In this document: in pieces, positions 36,190-47,825 of the stretch
Layout of the letters: each line of letters opens with the position of its first letter
Numbering within the stretch: the stretch's first letter is position 1
DNA from: Carettochelys insculpta
Lineage: Eukaryota > Chordata > Testudines > Carettochelyidae
Direction: 5' to 3'
Length of the DNA stretch: 64,000 nucleotides
Assembly: GCF_033958435.1 (NCBI RefSeq)
Contig: NC_134137.1
Span: 248,604,501-248,668,500, forward strand
Notes under the pieces: model-generated
Told to the model about the DNA's origin: nothing
Database searches by the model: none
The model's input: only the letters and a program-made list of their open reading frames with translations
Position numbers and translations under genes: made by a program

Positions 36190-36415
36190 TCAAGACCCTG
36201 GTATTTGGCATAATGGACAGCTCGAATAGGAGAGGCAGACCCCACAAAGAATGGGTAGATGATATAGTAGATTGGTGTGGACCTAGGCTACAGGAAGTAA
36301 GCCACTCCACACTGGACAGAGAAAAATAAAAGGAAATAGTGAGAGAGGCATCAGACACTAACAAACGCTGAGCCTATGGTTCTTGATGATGATCATGATG
36401 ATCTCCAGTTCCATA
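36190..36415 (+). pseudogene. LINE 3' end: RT C-terminal remnant with GATGAT tail
   Basis: Read with frame breaks it gives 'RRGRPHKEWVDDIVDWCG', then 'HSTLDREK' and 'EIVREASDTNKR', the tail of a non-LTR reverse transcriptase. An (ATGATG)-type tail follows (gatgatgatcatgatgatc at 36384-36402). This pattern fits RTE-like LINEs. The clade is not proven. Confidence 0.65.
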
Positions 36416-37259
36416 AGGTTTCCTATACAAGGCTGTGTGCAAACTACAATCCAGCCTTGTATGTCTGTCTGTCTAAAAAGAATAAGAAAGATAAAATTCA
36501 AGCAGCACTCAAGTTTACTTCTTTCAGTTCCATTGCATTTTTATGTTTTTTTAAAAAGCAATGAATAAAAAAGTACACACACACCCACACATACTCTCAC
36601 TAGCCAAAAAAATTGTAAAATTGACAAGAGAGACAACTGACATCTATACTATTATAGTAAAGAATCCAAACCATAAACACTTTGGATCTGTTCATGTTTA
36701 ACAAGGAGCTGTATTTAAGAGCCTGGTTTCATCCTGTAACAGCTATTTTGTGGCTGAACCAAAACCCAGATTTGAACAACTTTCTATTTTGAGGGATTGA
36801 AGAGGGCTTGAAATCCACACACAAACTTTGTGGCTGAAAACCCTCTTTCATTTTAATGGCAGAACACCATCTTAAGTTTTATGCTCATGAACTGTGTGTA
36901 ATCGAACAGAGAATGGGAAGAAGAATACATTTGCTTCATAAATTCACATTGGAAGAGTGCTGATTCATTCTTCAAGAGGCTACAGAGTGCAGAAGCATAA
37001 AGAAACTAGTTTGAATAAATGGATTAACAAAGATTGATTTGAAAAAGGATAGTAATGAAAAGGTGACTGCTTGAATTACTCGCCCAGCATTTATAGGAGA
37101 GAAAAGAGAACCAATATATTTAGTGATGGCTGGACTATCACATTTTAGCAAACGGCTCTCCTTAGATATCTGTTATGTACTGGAAGATCATTCCTGCCCA
37201 CTTTCAGTGCTGTTAACTACCTAAAGAAATTGGAGAACAGCATGCCACTTTGAGGAACC

Positions 37260-39260
37260 AGCTGACAGCTTTATAGTCAGAAACAGAAGAGATGAGGCAG
37301 CAATTGAGGTGCATTTTTAGGTTGAATAGGAAGAATGAAGGAAGCTGGCAAACTCTCTGGATAGATTCTACAGCTGCAAATAAGGATCAACCCCAACATA
37401 GGATAGAGGAGAATAAAGGAGTTCTTGGTAAGTAGAACTGGCAAAGCAGGGGCAACAAAATGTAAAATAAGACGCTGTAAGACAATGGAAATAGGCTGGG
37501 TGTAGTCATGAAGGACTTTGTGAATGAGGAGAGAAACTCAGAATTGGAAACACATCTCTTAGGGTAAGAATGAAAGCCCTTTAGGATGACTGAGTGAAGT
37601 TACAAGGTTCTGGGGAAAAAAGTTAGGTGAACAACTCTGGCATAAAAGTAGTAATTAAGGTCAGGTTGTTAGTTGCCCAAGTTGCACTAGAGAAGAGTAC
37701 AGAGCTGAGACCAAAACAAAGACTTGGAGGCCAAGTGGTTGAGGTCAAAATTTTCAAAAGTAGATCTAGAAAATCAGGTCACTTGCCTAGGAGCTACATG
37801 TAGATTAGAAACTTAATTTTAGGCTTCTGTTTGATAGTCTGGGCCTTTCCATCCCAGGTATGGTGACCACTAGAGGCAAAAAGCAAGTAGGACTTTAAAC
37901 AAGTAAGGAGACAGCTAGTGACATCTGCAGCACAACTGAGAAAAATGGTGGGGTCAGCAGAGTCAAATGCTGCATGGATGTTCTGACTAATGTGTGACGG
38001 ATCACTTGTGGGTAACTCAACCCTCTGAGAGCATCTGCATCAATGCTGTGGGGAGGTTGGAAGACCAATCGGAATGATGGATGGGAAAGAATGAGAGAGT
38101 GGGGCTTTTTCCAGTACTTTGAGGAGAAAGGGAAATTGAGTGTGAGGTGGTAGGTGCTGATGAAGATCAAAGGCTAGTTTCTTGGGGAGTGGTATGATGT
38201 ATCATCTGGTATAGACAGGCTGACAAAAGAGATTGAGACCTTGTGTGGTGAGATGGTAAGGGGGCAGGAAATTTTGTTTTTATTTGAGGAGTAGATGATG
38301 TTAATAAAGTCAGATACAGTGAGGCAAAGCAGTTGGAAATTTAGGGATTTGAGGAGTGTCGATTGTAATACAATGTTGTTGACTGCTATAAAGCCATCAT
38401 CCATGGATGCATTTTTGGCATAGACGAATGCAGCAAACTCTCTTCACTGGCTCATGGTAAGGACAGAGAAGGAACTGGTTAAAAGAGTGAACAATGCTTG
38501 CCAGTGCTTGGGTAGATTACAGAATAACCAGTATCTGTTTTTTCAGATAGAAAGCAAGCATGACGTATGGCTATGTAGCATTTACAGATTGATTGGGCAA
38601 GATTTCCCTATGCCATTGGTGTGGCTTTTGCTCTGAGAGCTCAAGTTCATCTGTTGTTGTGAGGGTTCTAGAAAAATTGAGAATGTTTCTAAGTGAGCAC
38701 GTTTGGCTGTGAGATGTGGGAAGAATGGAGTTATACTGTAGTTTTGGTAGTAGAAAGTAGAAGAGAGGGTGAGATAAAAAAGAGTCCACAGAAGTTAGAG
38801 GGTAAAAAATGTTCAAGTTAATATTAGCAAAAGGAGAAATATGGATAATTTATAGGGTTAATGAAGGGGAGATTAAATTTATGGGGAATAGTCAATGAGT
38901 CTAAGCAGGCACCTAAGTGGTTAAATTGAAGGGTGATATCCTAATGATCAGAACAAGGGATTTGGACAGTAACAGGCTGGGATGAATTCTGCTGACAGGG
39001 ATGTTGTATTGGGGTAACCAAGAGCAGCATTTATTTGAAACGTAAAAGGGAGACGGAATTGTGGCAAGGTACTGTTTTTAGCTGCTGTTGTGGTAGATAT
39101 TTGTCATAAGAAGGAATCTCAACAAGCTGAGGTGATGTGATATGATAAACTGTCAGGATTCAGAAAACAAAGGGTAATGCTGGTTAATTGCAAAGATAGG
39201 CGGAAAGTACAGAACTTGAGCCGAGTGGATGAGAAGGGCAGATGGAGTTGGGAAGCACTT
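37260..39260. other. 2 kb purine-skewed stretch, no gene recognised
   Basis: The plus strand is rich in A and G over about 2 kb (words such as gaggagaaagg, gatgagaagggcag, aatgagagagtgggg), unlike the intron on each side. The minus strand has pyrimidine-rich ORFs up to 91 codons without recognisable domains. It may be an ancient LINE remnant, but I cannot name one. Confidence 0.35.
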
Positions 39261-40030
39261 TGTTGATGGTGTTAACTTTCGCAAAACCTCTAAGGGACTA
39301 TCTGCGAGCATAAACTTACTGGGGACCCCAAAATCTTCTTCTGGTCCTGTCAGCTGATCTAGTTTCTGAATACTTCTATGGATTCCATTGCCTTTTTACT
39401 TTGTTTCTGATGAGCAGGTCTTTGTATTTTAACTGAAGATGTTCCATCCATTTGTCCAGTATGTAGTGTGCCAAATTACCTTCCAATAACCAATGGAACA
39501 TTCAGGTTAGATGTCATCTAACTTGCATACTTTTATTTCATTCCAACTACTGAATCATATCACACAGTAAGTATTTGTATTATGGTTTTGCTTGTCATAA
39601 ATTGACAATATCCCTTTTCAAAGGAAGCTAAAGGTTGTTATTTTGTCTGCCTTTGTTGCATTTAAAAATACTGGCTCCTTTAAACTACTGCTTGAGAGGG
39701 TTATATTTTGCCTTTTAGTTCTTAGAGGGATTTCACATTCCTCCAACAATATAAAACTCCCTGAGGGTCAAGAACCATATTATGTACTACATAAATACAT
39801 GTCATACATTCTGCAGTTTGAGGTTTGCAAGCTATGCATAGTCAATGATATTCAAGGCTGAAAAGTAATTTTTTTCTTCTTCTGTTTTATTTCCATAAAA
39901 CCTGCTACTTTTTATACATGGCTGGATCCTGCTCCCACTGAAGTAACTGACTTCAGTAATGGGGACCTTCAAGGTTAAACCCTATGTCAGGAGCTATGAA
40001 AGTTCTTCAACGGAAATTATTCCTTGATCC

Positions 40031-40065
40031 ATTTGTTTGTTTCTTTGTTTGTTTGTTTGTTTATT
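40031..40065. repeat. (TTTG)n microsatellite
   Basis: About eight copies of TTTG with one interruption (ttctttg). Confidence 0.85.
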
Positions 40066-40995
40066 GTGATTCACTATAATCTCTGAGTGATTTGAACTGG
40101 TGTAGAATTGTTTTCTCTTTGTCATATTCCTTTTCGTGGGGAGTTGCCAGGAAACATGAGGTCACACTGCAGCCCCAATTGTCAATATTATAATAAAGGG
40201 GATGTTGCAGCCAGCAAGATTTGAGTGGAATTAGTGAGGGTGCAGGGCAGTGAAGATTTTGTCCCTAGAACCACAGTATGGTACAATGTTCATTTGATTT
40301 ATCAAAAAGGCTTCAGTTTTAGTTTTAAACTCACATAACTAAATCAAACAAAAATCATAGCAACCTTTCCAGACAAAGATTTGTAACTATATTTATTTGC
40401 AATAAATACATATCCTTCTTCAGCAAATAGTAGTTCAAGAAAGAGTGAAATAACCCAGATTAAAGACACTCTTTCAAGGTAAAGAATAATAAGCTAAACC
40501 CTGAGGTGTTTACTTAGATCTTAGTTCTGCATTCACTGCATGCAGGCTCTGTGGTATGTCTGGTCCTTTAAGTTCACTGGTTCTTCATGCTGGGGCAGCG
40601 AATCGTGAAATCCGCACTTTGTTTTCACTGTGTTCTGATCCAGGCAACACTTGTATAGGTGTGGGTGGGTGTTTTCCTAAAACAGGGGTCTGCAACCAAA
40701 ATATCGAGAAGAGCCATTTTTTTCAAATATGGTTACAAAATCAGTACTTCAAGAGCAGCATTGCACATGAATACAAGACAGTCCTTAATAAACAACATCA
40801 AACTGTACCTTTTGTAACCCCTGTTTTAAGAACAGTGCACACACAATGATTTGTAATGCAGTCCATGTAAATATTTATCCCTTTTCTGAGTCGTGGTAGG
40901 CTCCAAAATCAGTCCTATCCAGTGGCAATGATACCAGAATGCTACCAGAAATTAATTGGCAATCCAAAGGGTCAATATAGGAGCATGCCGTAGAG

Positions 40996-41075
40996 GAGGG
41001 GTCAGCAAACTTTTTCATGTTGGGCCCCACTTTTTGTCCCTGCAATTAGCAGGGCCCCTCCCCCACTTGTCCAAT
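40996..41075. repeat. Second hAT-like terminus inside the large element
   Basis: The start AGGGGTCAGCAAACTTTTTC, then 'atgttgggccccactttttgtccctgcaattagcagggcccctcc', resembles the end of another hAT family. Its partner end was not found. Confidence 0.45.
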
Positions 41076-41417
41076 GCCCCGGAAGCGAGCGTCGGTCTCC
41101 CATAAGATACACACCATGCTCCATTGGCAATGGTGGGAAGGAGGAGGGGAGCTATCAGAAGCCACAGGGGAGAAGCTGATTGCACTGTGCCCCTGTTATG
41201 AAATGTCATGCCCCCACTTAGTGCTTAGAGCAGAAGCTGAGGCATCTGGAGATGAATTCTTTTTCCAGCAGTTCATTGGTTCAGCTTAAGCAGAAGTCCA
41301 TAAATGGCACACCAAGCTTCAGAGTGGCTTTCAGAGCACACTGGCAGCAAAGTAGAATTAGATGAGGCCCGTTTTTCAGACACTGGTTTGCAGCACTTGT
41401 GAGGCCTGGCCCTCTCC

Positions 41418-41475
41418 CAGCCTTAGTTGCCCCATCTGTGAAATAGGTTTAATAATAATGTAACCGCTTTAGTTC
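41418..41475 (+). repeat. MIR-like CORE-SINE fragment
   Basis: The text 'cttagttgccccatctgtgaaataggtttaataataatgtaacc' matches the MIR core 3' part (cagtttcctcatctgtaaaatggggataataat). Confidence 0.6.
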
Positions 41476-41869
41476 ACTGGCCCAGTGTGAGGTTATTCAG
41501 CAGAGGGGAAGCCTTGTGATTTCTTACGTAACAGGAGGAGACTAGGCCTGAGGCTCCTTGGTGTGCTCTGCATTGTGTGTTAATGTGTGTGTACCTCAGA
41601 CCAGACCCACTCAGACAAACCACCAAGAACAGGCTTTATTCTGTAAAAAAACACAAAACAGAATCACAGTTCAGCAGCCCCGCTCCTCTCCCTGCAGCCT
41701 GCATGCTGCTTCCCGCTCAGTCTCTACTGAGACCCTGCTGAGGGCAGAGGGCACATCCTGGCAGGAACTAGGAAGTTCTCCCAGCGTGCTGCAATTTGCG
41801 ATTCACAACTTGTAGTTCCCAGGGCTGCTGTTGAAATGCACCGGTCCTAATTCCTGTCTCGTGGAGATA

Positions 41870-42492
41870 CAGTACTCCCTCAAGTTATGGGAAGGTTGCA
41901 TTCCCAGGCACCTTTGCATAACCTGAATTTTGCATAAGTTGGGGGGTGGCTTTTTCCCCCAGCGGAACACACGTTCTGCAGCTAGAGAAGAAGCAGGAGC
42001 ACCTGGAGCTCCTTTTGAAAGGTAAGTCCTGGGGTGGGGGGAGCAGCTGGGAAGCATTAAGCCTGAGGGTGGGCTGGGGCCATGAGAGTAGGACAGGGGG
42101 CTTAAACCTGGGGTGAATTAGGGCTGCAAGGGGGCCAGCACATGGGGTTGAGCCAGAGCTGCACACAGGGGGAGGGAGTTGAGCTAGAGCCACGCATAGT
42201 GGTGGTGAGCCAGAGTCATGTTCAGGTACTGAGCCAGCAGGGGGGCTTGAACTGGGGTGGTGGGGGTTGAGCCAGAGCTGCACGTGGGGGCTGGTGACCC
42301 AGAGCCAGAGCCAGGTGCAGGGTTGGAGGGTGAGCCAGAGCCATGTGAGGGTGGTGAGTGGGCCTAGAGGGAGGATGAACCAGGGCTGGGTTGGTTGAAC
42401 CATGGCCAGGGGAGTGGGATTTTGAGTTGTGCTTAACTCAAGTTAATGCAAATTAAGTGGAAATCGAAATCATGCATTTCAAGGGTTTTCTG
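41870..42492. mobile_element. Tigger-like element with internal G-rich tandem repeat
   Basis: A 623 bp element flanked by TA (41868-41869 and 42493-42494). The ends are CAGTACTCCCTCAAGTTATG and the complement of CAGAAAACCCTTGAAATGCA. Between about 42060 and 42400 a loose tandem array of 'gagccagagctgcac...ggggg' units fills the centre. It explains the 172-codon minus-strand ORF, which is low complexity. Confidence 0.75.
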
Positions 42493-43574
42493 TATTGGGA
42501 GAATGAAACAAAACTTATCTGGTTGATCCCCATTAGCAGCTTATGGCAAACTTGCTTTTGAAACATCCTAGTTGCCTGGACCTACAGCCCAAGACATGAA
42601 GGGAAGCTGTGAGCCCATCAGTGGTGGGTAGACCCTGGGCCTTAGATCCCCACAGACCTAAGGAGATAGGGGGAAGAGAATCCAATAGCCCCAGCGAATG
42701 TGAACACCCTTTTGCCATCCAATCTGAACGCTTTGTTTATTCTCTCCTGCTCCCCTGAGCCCACAGCTTGGGAAAATCTCAGTATTAATTAATTTGAGCA
42801 CAATGTCCAAAACCCCAACAGTAACTGTACAGCAACCAGGCCAAGGCAGCTCTATGTGGTATCTGTATCAATGCAGCCTCCCTGGGGGCTGCTTCTCCCC
42901 AGCCCTAGGCTGGCTGGCTCCATTCACAGCTGAGCTGCGATCATTCTGCCTGTGGGGCCCTGCTCCCAGCCTGAACCTGCCCCTTCAAGGAGACTACTTA
43001 CCTTGCCAGTGAGTGGCAGTGCCTGGGCTTGCTGGCTGTAAACACACTGCTGGCTGAAGGGGCTGAGCTTCCAGCCTGAACCCGCCCCCCACAGATCTCA
43101 TTTCCCTAAACAACAAGGGAGGGGAGAGCCCTCCTACTAGCTCCTAGCACAGCTCCAGTGCTGCCGGCTCTGTTTCTGACTTTGCTCCCTGCCGAATGCT
43201 AGAGCAACTGTAACTTGAGAGGAGACAAACACAACGGGGTGGGGGAGTGGGGTTTGAGAGGGAAGCCCTGGGGCTGCAGAAAGAGTGTGCAGGAGCTGAG
43301 CAAAATCGCGGACATTTTCTGATTTTGTAAAAACCCGGCCGGAGAGAGAGTTAACAGAGAGATGTATGGTAAATCTAATTCCAGCGTCCAGAGCCGCAGA
43401 GGAGTCAGTGCTCAGAGCCACAAGTGATTCCTCAAAGAGCCGCCTGTGTCTCCGGAGCCGCAGGTTGCCGACACCTGTCCTAGAATTTGCCCTTAATGAA
43501 AACTGATGGTCTGGTCCTACAAACATTCTCACACATCATGCTCTGTGCATACCACAAGCAATCTTGATTACTAG

Positions 43575-44060
43575 GGATGAGAGTGAGGATGGGTCAGTGG
43601 CTAGGAGGCTGGTTTAAAATCAGGTTCATGTGCTGCAGACTACCTGTGTGATCCCAGACAAGTCAACTGATGCCAGACATACACTAGAGCTGAAAAGCCA
43701 ATCCTTGATATGCAATTCCAGCTGGAGTTGACATATCTAGGATCGACTTACCTGGCCGTCCTCCCAGAGGGAAGTCAAAGAGAGAAACTCTCCCGTCGAC
43801 CTCCCTTAATTCTCGCAAGCCTGAGGAGTACAGGGGTCAACTGTCAAATCGTTATAGTTCGATTTTGCACGTCCCCACTAGGCACATGATCGAACCCTGG
43901 AAGATCGAACCTGACCAGGTCAGTCTCCCAGTATGTACAGATGATACCCTTAGTTTCTCTCGGCTTCAGTTCCCCATCTGCGAAATGCAAATACATTAAG
44001 GACTGAGCCTCTGAGAAACTGTAGTATTCAGAGTCATGTGAGTACATCAAATAAGTAAAT
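43575..44060 (+). repeat. MIR-like SINE split by a fold-back element
   Basis: The first half (43575-43670) reads 'ggtcagtggctaggaggctggtttaaaatcaggttc' as a tRNA-like head and 'acctgtgtgatcccagacaagtca'. The second half (43954-44060) resumes with 'ttagtttctctcggcttcagttccccatctgcgaaatg'. Together they give the MIR order. The interruption is the element at 43671-43953. Confidence 0.7.
43671..43953. mobile_element. Fold-back element, ATCGAT/GTCGAC family, inside a SINE
   Basis: A 283 bp element from about CCAGACATACACTAG to GTATGTACAGATGATACCC. The interior words TAGGATCGACTTACC, CCCGTCGACCTCCC, GTTCGATTTTGCAC and GGAAGATCGAACC match the split element at 31495-34773. The exact ends and target duplication are unclear. 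Confidence 0.7.
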
Positions 44061-44159
44061 AATAAGCTTAGCAATATTAGCCCCGTTGCTATTGAAGTCC
44101 ACTATCTACTTAGATGGCCCGTATTACTTTTCTGTCGTAGCATCTTCCAATCCTTAATG

Positions 44160-44265
44160 TACCCATCCTCACAACACCTTTTTCTTGGAAGGAAGTGCAA
44201 TTGTCCCCATTTTACAGAAGGGTAATTAGTTCCTAACCACTGGACCATCCGTCTTCTATGTTATC
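44160..44265 (-). repeat. MIR-like CORE-SINE fragment
   Basis: 'cccatcctcacaacacc ... attgtccccattttacagaagggtaat ... aaccactggaccatc' is the reverse-strand MIR order. Confidence 0.75.
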
Positions 44266-45889
44266 AAGTGTTATTGTCTCCAAGTGTTATCAATAGCATT
44301 TGTATTGTAGACATTTAAAACTTAGTATACATGTTGGACAGTGATAAAATTGTTGTTTGCATTTCACTTGCCTTGGACATGAAAGCTTTCTAAGTCAGTT
44401 TCACTCTCTTTCCAGTCCATTTCCCTTTGTGGTTGTCAGGCCTCAAAATCAGTGCTGCAGTTTGAGCTGACAACGCTGTACTGACATGTTCATAAGTTAT
44501 TCTGAAAAATAAACTGTGTTCAACGAAATTTTAAAAATAAAAATCCTGTCTTTTCATATTAGGTTTCACAACTCCTTCCCTTCAAAAAATTAAAATTCAG
44601 GGCCCAAACTATGTTGACAATGTGTCTGAAGTTTTCCACATCCGATGCTTTTTGTACTCTACAAATTGAATTAACAGTAATAAGAAAGTAATGGAATATA
44701 ATGTGTGTGTTACAAGGTGATTGATCCCTTGGCAGTCTGGCATGCTTTTTTATTGATTGACTGGTGGATAATGTCAGAATGGATATGTCCTGAAGGAAAC
44801 AAACTGACACTTAAATCCATGTTTGACAGATTATTTGAAGACAGGCTTCTTCTGGAAATTGCACAGATTTCCAGAAGAAAAGAGAGAAAGTGACATGAGA
44901 AACATTTGTTGAAACCTGCCTCAACCTTTTCATGCTCTGAGAACATTTGCATAAAACTCTGTGCTTTGAGGGGACAATGTTTTCAAGGAGAGAGAGACGT
45001 AATTCTTATTTGGTCCGTCCGTATCTGACCGATCTAGTTGTAATTTTGATAATTAAGAAAATGTCATACTGAACAATCAAACCCACAGAACTAACTGGAT
45101 GAAAAACCTTAAGTTACAACATAGAGGGTTATTGTATATTATACTTTATTAGCTCATCAATAGAAAAAAATGGTTGTAAAGGATGGAATTTAGGGGTATC
45201 AAGGAGACTGGCTTATGTGATTAGCTGTTTCTTTTTATGACTGTTTTTCACTTCATGTGCGATCCGAGGCAAGTCACTCATCATCTTCTTCCCATCTTGG
45301 TTTTCGCACGTGTAAAGATTGCCATAATTTGCAGTACTTAATTGCCATAAAATTGCAACACTTACCACCCAGTTCACCAAAGTGTTGTGAAGTTTGTAGC
45401 ACACTGACCTTTGTTGTCATCAGATGCACTAGATAAATGTTCAAGTAATGTTTCCTCTGGACTGATATAAAGCAATTTACAGGCCATGAGCTATATTCTG
45501 CACGTGCATTCACATGCACTGTAAGGGGATCTGCATGCACGTATCTGAAGGCAGAATATGATGCCATAGATTTTAACCCGCCTCCAAAATGCAGCCACCT
45601 CACAGCTAGAACACAACAGCTGATGAACAGCATACAGCAGCCCTAAATAACTGGTACTTTGGCACAGGAAGCTTAAACTGTAAATGCCTTTAAATAAGAA
45701 AAACTCCAAAGTAGTAGTCTTCAGTCAATCCAGAAAAAAAAATCAGTTTTGGTTAAGGCTTCTTCTGGGGAATGAGATTGCATAACAGCTGAGGTGGGAA
45801 TGACAAAAATGCTGGTTATTATATCAGTGACACTCATATGGAAATAAGACAATACTTTGTGTTTTCTCCCTTGAGCTTAAAGAGGCAAG

Positions 45890-46030
45890 TATTATCATTC
45901 CCATTTTGCAGATGGGGTAATTGAGGCACACAGCTGTTAAGTGACTTGCCTGAATTCTTAGTGAAACTAGACTAGTCTAGTTCAGACTAGAACTCCTGAC
46001 TCAATACAGTCCACTAGACCATAACTGTCC
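45890..46030 (-). repeat. MIR-like CORE-SINE fragment
   Basis: 'tatcattcccattttgcagatggggtaattgaggcacacagctgttaagtgacttgcc', then 'agaactcctgactcaatacagtccactagaccat', is a well-preserved reverse MIR with the tRNA-like head at the right. Confidence 0.85.
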
Positions 46031-46439
46031 TGGTGTTTTTCAGAGATAGTATAGCCTAAATTCTGACTTAGATTCCATTACAGTTCCATCAAGGCTAAGG
46101 GGTTGCAACATGGGCTGCGGAGAGAAATTGGCCCTAAAGAGTCAATAAAATGTATGTATATACATTATTGGAAACATGACAGAACTAGCCAATTTTCCTG
46201 ATATTTAAAATAGCCCTTGAACTATGAACAGTGCTGTTGATATGTATTAATTCCAATGTATAAAATATATTTCTGATGTATTGTCAGATTGTACATAATT
46301 TTAATCTTGTGAATACTGGCCACGCTGGTAATATTTTGAATGCATTTTATATAGTGGTGTGTATTTTACAGAGGTGCACAGCTATGCCTTCTGCCCCTGT
46401 GAAAGAAGTGCTGCCTAAACAGTATGGCTTAGTAGATAG

Positions 46440-46540
46440 TTCAGGGGTTCTATTCCTCAGTTTCCCAATCTGTGAAATGGAATTGTATTAGCCTCCTTTG
46501 AGATATTAGCTTCTAAAAACGTACTGATGAAAAATTCTAT
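46440..46540 (+). repeat. MIR-like CORE-SINE fragment
   Basis: 'tattcctcagtttcccaatctgtgaaatggaattgtattagcctcctttgagatatt' matches the MIR core and 3' part. Confidence 0.75.
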
Positions 46541-47689
46541 GTAAGAACTAATCACGTCATCACTCAGTGGGAGCAACTCACTAGAAAATGCATCAGTGAA
46601 CCAGACCTCCCAACAATCCCATGTTTCACAGGACTATTGTGCTTTATTCCACAAAACACACATATGCATACACACTGAGCCTGTCAGGGGAGCCAGGCCA
46701 AACCTGAGCAACACCGTGATTCCATGCACCAGGAGCCAGGCCACAATGCCTGGAGTAGGAAGCTAAGCCTAGCCAGCATGAATGCAGAATGGGCTCACTG
46801 TGAAACTCCACTCCCATGGTCTTCCCTCCACCCAGGGACAGCACCTTACCCCTTTGCATCTCCTCCTAACAGCTAGAGCAGCACCCAACATTTCCTGCCA
46901 AGCCTCTCAACATCCCTCTCCCGCTCCCGAGGACAGGACCTGTCTCATTTTAGCTTCTTTGCAGGTTGGGAATATGAAGGATTAATATCTGTATCAGCAA
47001 TGGTGGTTGTACTAACAAGATTTTCAAATGACTGGGACCTTTAAAAGGCAGAAGAGCAAGGTCTGGTCTCTACTAAAAATTTTAGGTGGGCGTAGGTATG
47101 GTGCTGGGGCAGAGAGGCTGGAAAAAACACACCCCTAAATGCCATTGCTGTGGCATTGCTGCAGGTGGACCAATGGAAGGATTCTTCTGTTGACGTAGTG
47201 ACCATCTCTGAGGAAGAGGGTGTCCCTACAGTCAGCAAAAAAAACCATCCATTGCTGTAGTCTGCATCTCTACTTTGGGATTACAGCAGCATATAACTAT
47301 GGCACTGGTGCTATGCCTCCATAGCATAGACATGGCATGGCATAGAACAAAGGTACAACAGTGACCTGGGGAAAGAGAGAAAAGGTTAGGATGAATTAGT
47401 AAGATAGTCCACTCCGTTGACAATTTGGATGTAGCTGTCCTGGAGAGGGTCAGTGAAAATGTGAGGTAACACCTCCACTGGGGTGGAAACAGTGGGGGCT
47501 CCATGTTCACATATACTCATTCACACCGTGGCGCAGGGATGGGGTGAGAAAGAGGCAAGTGAGCGAATACTGCAGGGCCCAGGAAGTGGGAGAGGAAATA
47601 TGAGGACAGAGAGGGGCTGGAGCAGATGCTACAGGGTCTGGGGGCAGGATGCTAGTGTTAATGGTGAATTCTCTGTAACTTGAAGTCTT

Positions 47690-47825
47690 TAACATGTGGT
47701 TTGGGAATTTCAGAAACTCAGCTGGAGGTTAGAGGTCTTTACTGGAGTGGGTGTCTGTAGCCTGCAATGTGCAGGAAGTCAGACTAGATGATCTTGATGG
47801 TCCCTTGTATCAGTGAGTCTTATGA
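47690..47825 (+). repeat. CR1-type LINE 3' end
   Basis: 'tgcaatgtgcaggaagtcagactagatgatcttgatggtccctt' is the conserved CR1 3' segment of reptiles and birds. Only the tail is present. Confidence 0.75.

Larger units (their letters stand above)
40683..43477. mobile_element. Large hAT-type element, non-coding, with later insertions
   Basis: The left end is CAGGGGTCTGCAACC and the right end the complement of CAGGTGTCGGCAACC. The flanks TCCTAAAA (40675-40682) and TCCTAGAA (43478-43485) agree at 7 of 8 bases, which is hAT-like. Subterminal 'agagccattttttt' and 'agagccgc...gagccgcagg' blocks support one element. The 2.8 kb interior holds a second hAT end (40996), a MIR-like piece (41418) and a Tigger-like element (41870-42492). 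No transposase ORF is visible. 41530-41868 and 42493-42830 are otherwise unassigned. Confidence 0.65.

Noticed and set aside
41885..42403. 172-codon minus-strand ORF
   Set aside because: It is a low-complexity product of G-rich 'gagccagagc' units inside the Tigger-like element at 41870-42492.
41536..42830. Possible solo LTR flanking the Tigger-like element (text such as 'aacaggctttattctgt')
   Set aside because: No TG...CA ends, primer site or target duplication could be found, so a retroviral or LTR origin is not supported.
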